A stretch of 20,268 nucleotides of DNA from a virus, in the IMG/VR virus record IMGVR_UViG_3300047550_000971, positions 1 through 20,268 of that record. The stretch is one strand, 5' to 3'. The notes below the pieces were generated by a model. It saw only the letters and a program-made list of their open reading frames with translations, did not search any database and was not told the origin of the DNA. A program made the translations under genes and the position numbers. Shown piece by piece: positions 13,571 to 19,514 of this stretch; the first letter of the stretch is position 1; every line of letters starts with the position of its first letter.

Positions 13571-14538
13571 AGAACGTATCTTATCATAAGAATGCCATCT
13601 GATCCATTACCACCATATTGTCCATATCCATTTGCCGCGCTGTTTGTTCCTCCACCACCGCCACCAGAACCAATTGCTATTGGGGTTGCGCCATTAAATC
13701 CTTGCCATGCTGCACTGTTTGAATTTCCACCAGATCCTCCAACCTGATATGAATCAACAAGACCACCACTTCCTCCAATGTTATTTGCCCAGCCTCCACC
13801 ACCACCACCTGCTGCCATTGCTATATCAAGTCCGTTAAAGTTAATTTTTACCCCATTTCCTCCTGCACCACCGACGTTTGACCCTGTATTAAGACCTGTA
13901 GTGGAATAACCCCCACCTCCACCACCTCCTACACTTCCAGATGTTGCCCCATCCCTTCCTTGTCCAGGTGTTCCAGCACCTCCTGCTCTAGCACCAATTT
14001 GATAATGATATGAGCCACCTCCACCACTACCTCCTGCTACACCAAGTGCATTTGCTTGTGAACCATAATGACCACCCCTTCCACCAGCAATGGCGGTAAA
14101 AGGCCCAAATGTTGTATTAGTTGCACTAACTAATCCAATACCAACGCCACCTATACCAACAGAAAAAGAATAAGAGTCAGTTGTATTAACATAATAATTG
14201 TATTGAAGTATTAGTCCTCCAGCACCTCCACCGCCTCCACAATAATTAGTATAAGATTGTTGTGTAGCATCTCCAGCGTGGTAATATCCATGACCGCCTG
14301 GGGCACCACCTGCAACCATTAATATATCAATTAAACCAGCCTTAGTAAAATTAACTGTTCCAGTTGTATTTCCATTAAATTCATGAATTCTATATCTATA
14401 TGTTGGAGTAGTATTTGTTTGTCCATTACCTTCAAATTCATATGTTTTTGCAAATGCTGGAGGGTTATTAATAAACGCTCCACCAGTTGTTGAAATTGGA
14501 GTAATATAATATGGAGACTTTAATCTTTCTATAGCCAT
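13567..14538 (-). CDS. Glycine-rich tail fibre/adhesin, subfamily 2 (downstream copy)
   Basis: A 323-residue protein with the N-terminal MAIERLKSPYY shared with its neighbour. Residues 1-74 form a beta domain (YRYRIHEF 47-54, DILMVAGG 71-78). Glycine-rich blocks begin at 80 (PGGHGYYHAG) and continue through CGGGGGAGG, AIAGGRGGHYG, GGSGGGGSYHY, VGGGGGGGYS, AAGGGGGGWANN, and SGGGGGGTNSAANGYGQYGG, ending DGILMIRYVL. The glycine blocks alternate with short variable loops, as expected of glycine-rich adhesin tips. Shine-Dalgarno AGGAAA lies 5 bases before ATG, overlapping the neighbour's stop (GTA TAG). Antisense and frame-shifted ORFs in it are by-products of GGN repeats. Confidence 0.88.
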   Translation of the reverse strand: MAIERLKSPYYITPISTTGGAFINNPPAFAKTYEFEGNGQTNTTPTYRYRIHEFNGNTTGTVNFTKAGLIDILMVAGGAPGGHGYYHAGDATQQSYTNYCGGGGGAGGLILQYNYYVNTTDSYSFSVGIGGVGIGLVSATNTTFGPFTAIAGGRGGHYGSQANALGVAGGSGGGGSYHYQIGARAGGAGTPGQGRDGATSGSVGGGGGGGYSTTGLNTGSNVGGAGGNGVKINFNGLDIAMAAGGGGGGWANNIGGSGGLVDSYQVGGSGGNSNSAAWQGFNGATPIAIGSGGGGGGTNSAANGYGQYGGNGSDGILMIRYVL

Positions 14539-14546
14539 AATATTTC

Positions 14547-15512
14547 CTATACTGGGTACCTTATTATAATAATTCCACTACTTCCATTACCTGGATATTG
14601 ACCATAACCATTAGCAGCACTATTAGTTCCACCACCGCCACCTCCGCAGCCTAATGCTGTTGGATTTGATCCATTAAAGTTTTGCCATGCGGCACCACTT
14701 GAACTTCCACCAGTACCTCCAGTTATTACACCATCTACAAGTCCACCATTTCCAGGAGTATTTTGTGCCCAACTTCCACCACCACCTCCAGCGCACATAG
14801 GACGAACTATACCATCAAAATTTATACTCACACCATTTCCACCATTTCCACCCGCATTAGTTATTGAATTAGATCCTACTGTTGCATATCCACCACCACC
14901 AGCAGCCCCTACTCCAATACATCTACCTCCTTGATTACCTTGAGTAAACACTCCTAATCCTGGATAACCACTACCAGCGTAATAATGATATGACGCTCCT
15001 CCACCAGATCCACCACTTATTCCAGCAGAGTTACCTGTTCCACCATAATGACCACCGCGTCCTCCTGCTAATGCAGTAAATGCTCCAAATACTGTATTAG
15101 TACCAGGAGTCAATCCAACTCCAGTTCCTCCAACTCCTACAGAAAATGTATACCCAATAGAAGTTTCAACCCTATACTTATAAATAAACATTAATGCTCC
15201 TGCACCACCACCACCTCCTGCATAGTTTGTATTTAGTGCATCACCAACAGTTCCAGCATGGTAGTATGCATATCCTCCTGGAGTTCCCGCACCAACTAAC
15301 ATAATATCTACAAATCCAGAATTAAGAAAATACAATGTACCACTTAATCCAGATGTAAATTGATGTACCCTATATAATTGTCCTGCTACCGTTCCAGTTT
15401 GTCCAATACTTGTAAATGTATATGTTGAACCTAATGCTGGAGTTTCAAGATATGCAGATGGTGAATTAACAGTGGGTACATAATATGGTGATCGAAGTCT
15501 TTCAATAGCCAT
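14547..15512 (-). CDS. Glycine-rich tail fibre/adhesin, subfamily 2 (upstream copy)
   Basis: A 321-residue tandem paralogue of 13567-14538. The two align over their full length: MAIERL(R/K)SPYY, (V/I)DI(M/L)(L/M)V, PGG..YYHAG, AGGRGGHYG, GGSGGG.SYHY, GGLVD, and the identical stretch GGGGGGTNSAANGYGQY, ending GIIIIRYPV. The variable parts are the loops, for example 180-200 (PGLGVFTQGNQGGRC). ATG overlaps the previous stop (TAATG) with GGAG 8 bases upstream, the same junction as at 3966. It was probably produced by tandem duplication and then diverged in loops; this would alter binding rather than fold (inference). Confidence 0.88.
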   Translation of the reverse strand: MAIERLRSPYYVPTVNSPSAYLETPALGSTYTFTSIGQTGTVAGQLYRVHQFTSGLSGTLYFLNSGFVDIMLVGAGTPGGYAYYHAGTVGDALNTNYAGGGGGAGALMFIYKYRVETSIGYTFSVGVGGTGVGLTPGTNTVFGAFTALAGGRGGHYGGTGNSAGISGGSGGGASYHYYAGSGYPGLGVFTQGNQGGRCIGVGAAGGGGYATVGSNSITNAGGNGGNGVSINFDGIVRPMCAGGGGGSWAQNTPGNGGLVDGVITGGTGGSSSGAAWQNFNGSNPTALGCGGGGGGTNSAANGYGQYPGNGSSGIIIIRYPV

Positions 15513-16306
15513 TATGCAATCTCCATACCAAAAACATTGAATGATATGTTTGGATTAGATGCGGTAAATAATAAATATTTGACAGTAGAATCAAGTGTTA
15601 AGCCTAGTGTCATTGTTATCGTATCATTTGCCGCTATTAAATCATTATAAACAATATAATGTTTATTTGATGGAGTAAGAGAGTCAGCAACTGCAATTTG
15701 ATATGATGCACTTGTTGTTGAACTTCTATTTGTTACTACTAAAGTTGACGTAATTGCAGAGGTACTTGCTGGACAAGTATAGGCAGTAACCCAAGGGTAA
15801 TAAACAACAGTACCAGACATTGATGTTGAAGAAACATCTGTACCATTAAACACATAAGTAAATTGATTAGTTGATGCTGATGCAACAGTGTATGTTCCAT
15901 TAAATGCTAGGTCTTTTCCTGTTACTGTACCGCTGGATGCAGAGGATGAAACGTTTCCAGCATTTTTAACATAACTAATATTATTTCCAGAAACGTTAGT
16001 AAGTGTGTAACTACCATTAAATGTTGCGTCTACTCCTGTTACCGTTACTGCTGTACCCACCGTAAATCTTGGAGCGGTAGTTAAAGTTAATGTAGCAACA
16101 CTAGCACTTAATGCTTTATTAGAAACGGTATAAGATGCATCAGTTGTTTCTGATATAAGAATATTTTGTCCAACTGGTATACCGTGGGCTGAAGCAGTAG
16201 TAATTGTTACTACACTAGCACTCAATACTTTGCTAGTTGCAGCAATAGATGCTGAAGCAGTAGTAAGTTGACCTAAAACTTTATATGTTGTTGTCTTTGT
16301 TGCCAT
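15512..16306 (-). CDS. Beta appendage protein with inserted HG(I/L)-type repeats
   Basis: A 264-residue protein. Its last 95 residues (about 170-264) match the 110-residue protein at 3966-4298: CPAST, STL, SYQI, YIVYNDLIAANDT, FNVFGMEIA. Inserted after the first 13 residues are about 150 residues of repeats: VTITTASAHGIPVGQNILIS (33-52), LTTAPRFTVGTAVTVTGVDATFNGSYT (75-101), then DLAFNGTYT...FTYVFNGTDVSS (132-160). These are tandem beta modules of a type common in phage proteins. I start at the ATG at 16306 because GGAG lies 6 bases upstream; a TTG at 16318 would add four residues. It begins one base after the previous stop. Confidence 0.84.
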   Translation of the reverse strand: MATKTTTYKVLGQLTTASASIAATSKVLSASVVTITTASAHGIPVGQNILISETTDASYTVSNKALSASVATLTLTTAPRFTVGTAVTVTGVDATFNGSYTLTNVSGNNISYVKNAGNVSSSASSGTVTGKDLAFNGTYTVASASTNQFTYVFNGTDVSSTSMSGTVVYYPWVTAYTCPASTSAITSTLVVTNRSSTTSASYQIAVADSLTPSNKHYIVYNDLIAANDTITMTLGLTLDSTVKYLLFTASNPNISFNVFGMEIA

Positions 16307-16307
16307 A

Positions 16308-16535
16308 TTATGCTCCAACCAACAAGAAGTCTACTGGTAATGCTGTTCCACTTCCTACTGCTGTCCAAGATGTTCCATCATAGTATTCTAAACTATCTTC
16401 ATCAAGAATATATACTACTGTACCTTCTGCTGGACTTGGCATTGCTGCATCTCTTGCAGCGGCACTTGAATAAACTTTAATATCGTTAATGTTTGTGGTA
16501 TCAGCAGTAGCAGTAGGAATAAGTAGCCCAGGCAT
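16308..16535 (-). CDS. Short fibre protein with RDAAxPSPxEG domain and FLLVGA end
   Basis: A 75-residue protein. Residues 20-58 (KVYSSAAARDAAMPSPAEGTVVYILDEDSLEYYDGTSWTAVG) form a small beta domain that I have seen embedded in many phage fibre proteins; here it stands almost alone. The end is GTALPVDFLLVGA, one of the five hydrophobic tags of the FFLGGM type. There is hardly room for a receptor-binding tip, so it looks like a minimal module plus tag. The start ATG is 6 bases from the extended -10 box, with no Shine-Dalgarno site. First gene of the longest unit (five genes). Confidence 0.83.
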   Translation of the reverse strand: MPGLLIPTATADTTNINDIKVYSSAAARDAAMPSPAEGTVVYILDEDSLEYYDGTSWTAVGSGTALPVDFLLVGA

Positions 16536-16541
16536 ATTAAG

Positions 16542-16550
16542 ATTATACCA
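16542..16550 (-). promoter_or_regulatory. Extended -10 box, leaderless start
   Basis: TGGTATAAT ends 6 bases before the ATG at 16535, in a 25-base gap after the previous gene. Confidence 0.65.
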
Positions 16551-16560
16551 TTATTGAAAA

Positions 16561-16908
16561 CTACGTTACTCTATTTACATATCCATAAATGGATACTACA
16601 TTTACTATACTAGAATATGCTCGTATTGGTAAAGAATTATTTAAAAATAATCCAGGTACAACTAGTACTAGTCCAGATTCCCCTGGAATTGAAATTTCAA
16701 TTTGATCTGCTGTTGATGTACCACCAAATTCAACATCTAAAAATGCAGTAGAAGCAGATGTATTTTGACAATAAATCCAAACTTCATCAAATGATGCTGA
16801 TCCTGAAACAGCGGTATGAATTAAAGTTCCTGGTGTAGCACTTGCAGATACTAAAATACCTCTTCCATTTGTTGATCCTGAAAAAGGAATTTTAGAAAAA
16901 GTTGCCAT
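16561..16908 (-). CDS. Small beta-sandwich appendage protein
   Basis: A 115-residue all-beta protein, MATFSKIPFSGSTNGRGILV at the start and VVSIYGYVNRVT at the end. Its layout (TPGTLIHTA, DEVWIYCQNTSAS, LVLVVPGLFLNNSLPIRAYSS) parallels the N-terminal domains of 8986-9771 and 17805-18536 (xTLLHTA, VIATNxSAS, then a strand pair), so it appears to be a single-domain member of that family. No catalytic residues are apparent. It is a one-gene unit: -10 box upstream and another promoter downstream. Probably a fibre collar or decoration protein. Confidence 0.8.
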   Translation of the reverse strand: MATFSKIPFSGSTNGRGILVSASATPGTLIHTAVSGSASFDEVWIYCQNTSASTAFLDVEFGGTSTADQIEISIPGESGLVLVVPGLFLNNSLPIRAYSSIVNVVSIYGYVNRVT

Positions 16909-16914
16909 GATTAA

Positions 16915-16923
16915 ATTATATCA
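16915..16923 (-). promoter_or_regulatory. Extended -10 box, leaderless start
   Basis: TGATATAAT ends 6 bases before the ATG at 16908; it lies three bases after the previous stop. Confidence 0.65.
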
Positions 16924-16926
16924 TTG

Positions 16927-17805
16927 TTAAGAATAAAGATATCTTATAACAACTATGCCATTAGTTCCAGAGCCACCAGTTCTTGGAGCAGTTGGATATC
17001 CAGCAGAACCTCCACCACTACCAATACCAGTAGCGTTAGATCCTGTTGTAGTTCCACTTCCATTTCCACCGCCACCAGTGCCGCCAGTTCCTCCTGTGCC
17101 ACTATATGCCCCACCGCCGCCGCCTGCACAGTAATAAGTTGATGTTCCAGTAATTGAATTCAATACTCCACCACCTCCATTTCCACCAGTTCCTCCACTG
17201 GCGGCACCACCTACTGAGCCTGCTCCACCACCTCCACCTCCTGAACCATAATTATCTGATCCACCAGTATTACTTCCACTTCCTCCATTATTTCCTTGTC
17301 CAGCAGTTCCTGCACCACCAGAAAAAATAGAACCTCCTGCTGCATTTGAGCGCGACGCTCCACCACCTGAGCCTCCACTAAATCCTGCTCCAGCATTGGC
17401 GTAAGATCGGCCAGCGCCACCGCCTAGTGCTGTTAAATTAAATACTGATGAACTTTCTCCGTTATTTCCATTTGCGTCAACCTGTGAAACTGCACCACCA
17501 TTACCAACAACTATGCTGTAAGTAGTTGTTTGCAAAGATATTGATCCTGTTAAATATCCACCTGCACCACCGCCACCGCCAATTCCACCAGAGCCACCGC
17601 CTCCACCGCCCACTATTAAATAGTCTGCAATAGATGTTATGTTGTTCAATATATATGAGACTATTAATGAACTAGTACTATTAAATGTATGTATCTTATA
17701 TCCACCACTAGTAACTATATTTCCACCTACAGCATCAGAAAAAATTTTTAAACCAGAAAAGGGATCACTAACCCTTTTACTAACCATAAATCTTTGTACA
17801 CTCAT
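16927..17805 (-). CDS. Glycine-rich tail fibre/adhesin, subfamily 1
   Basis: A 292-residue protein with SGGYKIHTF (33-41), ADYLIVGGGGGGSGGIGGGG at 60-79, GGYLTG, GNGGAVSQ, GGGAGRSYANAG, a long stretch GSGGGGGGAGSVGG, YYCAGGGGGAYSG, and the end TNGIVVIRYLYS. It matches 3175-3966 in the N-terminal part and in the first glycine block. The N-terminal extension (1-24, VQRFMVSKRVSDPFSG) is its own. AGGATG lies about 8 bases before the ATG, which overlaps the previous stop (TAATG). It follows a beta appendage protein, repeating the order beta protein then glycine-rich fibre. The AWCPY gene that follows the other two glycine-rich loci is absent here. Confidence 0.88.
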   Translation of the reverse strand: MSVQRFMVSKRVSDPFSGLKIFSDAVGGNIVTSGGYKIHTFNSTSSLIVSYILNNITSIADYLIVGGGGGGSGGIGGGGGAGGYLTGSISLQTTTYSIVVGNGGAVSQVDANGNNGESSSVFNLTALGGGAGRSYANAGAGFSGGSGGGASRSNAAGGSIFSGGAGTAGQGNNGGSGSNTGGSDNYGSGGGGGGAGSVGGAASGGTGGNGGGGVLNSITGTSTYYCAGGGGGAYSGTGGTGGTGGGGNGSGTTTGSNATGIGSGGGSAGYPTAPRTGGSGTNGIVVIRYLYS

Positions 17806-18536
17806 TATGAAAACATCCTTTGTGCAATAATTAATTGGCTATCATCTACCGCTGCGCCCAGGGCAACCCAGGTAGTTCCATTATAAACCTTTAATTGCAT
17901 AGATGTACTATCTACCCATAGATCACTAGTAGATGGAGATGATGGTTCAGAAGCCTGCAATGGTATGGATTTTTCATAATTACTAATACCGTTTGGAAGA
18001 ACTACTGTTCCAGTAAATGTATTATTACCGCTCCAAGTATAGTTTCCATCAGTATTTAATGCTCCACCTGCTAATTCAATCCACGATGTACCGTTCCAAA
18101 TATAAGTTGGTTTTGCACTTGATCCAGAAACAGTTCCATCAGAATCTACCCAAATTTGTCCTTGTACTGGACCAACTGGAGCGGTAGTTGAATAAGCATT
18201 AGCAATATATCCAAATGTTACATCATATTGAATAATTCCATACCCCTGACAAGAAACACTAGCACTTGTTGTTCTAACCTTCACTGTATCGTTAGTATTC
18301 ACAGCAAACCTAAATGTTTCATAGGAGTTCAATCCATCAACTGGAAGTTCATAAACAATATAAGCATATTGAGAAGCAGATGCAGTACCTGCTGGTTCTA
18401 CCCACACAGAAAGATCAGCGGAACTTGCAGATTTATTTGTTGCAATAACAGACATTAAATATTGATTATCAGCAGTAAATAATGTGGTATCTGTATCAGC
18501 AGATGGATTAGATATTGCAAGTCTTTTTAGTCCCAT
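17805..18536 (-). CDS. Fibre/appendage protein with two LWVDS-type repeats
   Basis: A 243-residue protein, paralogous to 8986-9771. N-terminal domain 1-107: LKRLAISNPSADTDTTLFTADNQ, SVIATNKSAS, QYAYIVYELP, ETFRFAVNTND. Then QGQIWVDSDG...WNGTSWIEL (125-155), a shaft piece GNNTFTGTVVLPNGISN (170-186) and STSDLWVDSTSMQLKVYNGTTW (202-223). It ends QLIIAQRMFS without any of the three recurring C-terminal tags. GGGAG lies about 9 bases before the ATG, inside the end of the preceding gene. The next gene, a glycine-rich fibre, overlaps its stop, suggesting it may serve as the attachment base for that fibre. Confidence 0.86.
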   Translation of the reverse strand: MGLKRLAISNPSADTDTTLFTADNQYLMSVIATNKSASSADLSVWVEPAGTASASQYAYIVYELPVDGLNSYETFRFAVNTNDTVKVRTTSASVSCQGYGIIQYDVTFGYIANAYSTTAPVGPVQGQIWVDSDGTVSGSSAKPTYIWNGTSWIELAGGALNTDGNYTWSGNNTFTGTVVLPNGISNYEKSIPLQASEPSSPSTSDLWVDSTSMQLKVYNGTTWVALGAAVDDSQLIIAQRMFS

Positions 18537-18539
18537 AGT

Positions 18540-19454
18540 TTATACTCCCAACCACCATGAGTTTGATAGTGCAACGTCTGTTTGCACACTTCCACCTCCA
18601 CCACCACCTGTTGGAGTTTTATTTTTCCATAATCCTGTTGCAGATTCATATGTCAATACTTGATCATTGAGTGGACTTGTTATCAAAACGTTATGAAGTT
18701 CTTGTAGTTCATATCCATTTTGTGGATTGATAAATACTCTTCCAGAAGACATATTACTACTTAAACAATAGCCAATAAACACACTATGATCTGGTTGTGT
18801 TGGTACTGTTTCAGTTAATTCTCCAGGGGTAGTTGAGAGCCATAATTTATTACCCGCAGTAAATGATGCAGTATTTAAATTACCAACTACGCCAAATGTT
18901 GCAACAAATCCTTCTGAACCATTAGATATTTCTTCTGCCGTTATACCCAAAGTTTTACTAGATGTTGATTCAGCAGAAGCAGAAGATAGTGCTATTGATG
19001 GGCGTTGGCCTTGTGCCCCAACAATATAAACTACCTTACCTTTTGGAATAGCAGATCCTGTACCGTTATAACAAAGAACAACTTCTTCTTTGCCTACTCC
19101 TAAATTAACATTTCCACCCTTTAAGGTAAAGGTAAGAGTTCCTTCTCCATCATCCCATAGTAATCTTCCTACCTGTGCTGTAGCAGCGGCAGAAGCATTA
19201 GTATCAAAATCTACCCCACTGATATCAAATGTACGATCAGTATCTCGTAAAACTAAAGTATTTGGAATATTTAAAACGCTACCACTAGCACTTGAACTTC
19301 CTCCACCACCAGAGGCTATTTCTACCCAGGCTGATCCATTATAGTATTTGTATGCACTAATAGTAGTGTTATAGTATATTTCTCCACTCGTCCCTGCTGC
19401 TGGATCAGATGCAAGGTTAACAATTCTTTGTGGAGTTAACAGCCTTGTAGCCAT
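18540..19454 (-). CDS. Tail fibre/appendage protein with WWLGV end
   Basis: A 304-residue protein. Residues 9-45 (QRIVNLASDPAAGTSGEIYYNTT...YYNGSAWVEI) are a linker module common in phage fibres. Residues 98-260 form a recognisable appendage domain: LLWDDGEGTLTFTLKGGNVNL, IPKGKVVYIVGAQGQRPSIALS, KTLGITAEEISNGSEGFVATFG, LWLSTTPGELTETVPTQPDHSVFIGY, ELHNVLI. A short VLTYESATGLWKN segment (267-278) then a hexaglycine linker precede the hydrophobic end NSWWLGV. The start at 19454 is preferred over one 24 bases upstream because a TATAAT box lies exactly 6 bases ahead of it, as at other genes. First gene of a three-gene unit after the hairpin. Confidence 0.87.
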   Translation of the reverse strand: MATRLLTPQRIVNLASDPAAGTSGEIYYNTTISAYKYYNGSAWVEIASGGGGSSSASGSVLNIPNTLVLRDTDRTFDISGVDFDTNASAAATAQVGRLLWDDGEGTLTFTLKGGNVNLGVGKEEVVLCYNGTGSAIPKGKVVYIVGAQGQRPSIALSSASAESTSSKTLGITAEEISNGSEGFVATFGVVGNLNTASFTAGNKLWLSTTPGELTETVPTQPDHSVFIGYCLSSNMSSGRVFINPQNGYELQELHNVLITSPLNDQVLTYESATGLWKNKTPTGGGGGGSVQTDVALSNSWWLGV

Positions 19455-19460
19455 AATTAT

Positions 19461-19466
19461 ATTATA
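19461..19466 (-). promoter_or_regulatory. -10 box, leaderless start
   Basis: TATAAT ends 6 bases before the ATG at 19454 and overlaps a second TATAAT (19456-19461). The TGN extension is missing (AGG). It decides the start of the gene. Confidence 0.55.
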
Positions 19467-19479
19467 CCTTTTTTGCATT

Positions 19480-19507
19480 GAAGGGGGCAGCCGAAACTAC
19501 CCCCTTC
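19480..19507 (-). terminator. Strong hairpin after the first fibre gene
   Basis: Arms at 19480-19490 and 19497-19507 pair over 11 bp (GAAGGGGG core, one G-U pair on the minus strand) around a 6-base loop. It lies between the stop at 19515 and the next promoter. No T-tract follows on the minus strand (AATGCAAAAAA instead), so it is either a U-less terminator, an mRNA 3'-end stabiliser, or a processing site. It is the only strong hairpin noticed in the window. Confidence 0.5.
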
Positions 19508-19514
19508 GCACGCA

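Noticed and set aside
19454-19478. Upstream start at 19478 for the WWLGV gene
   Set aside because: It would put the TATAAT box inside the coding region and has no Shine-Dalgarno site; the start at 19454 has the 6-base spacing seen at eight other genes.
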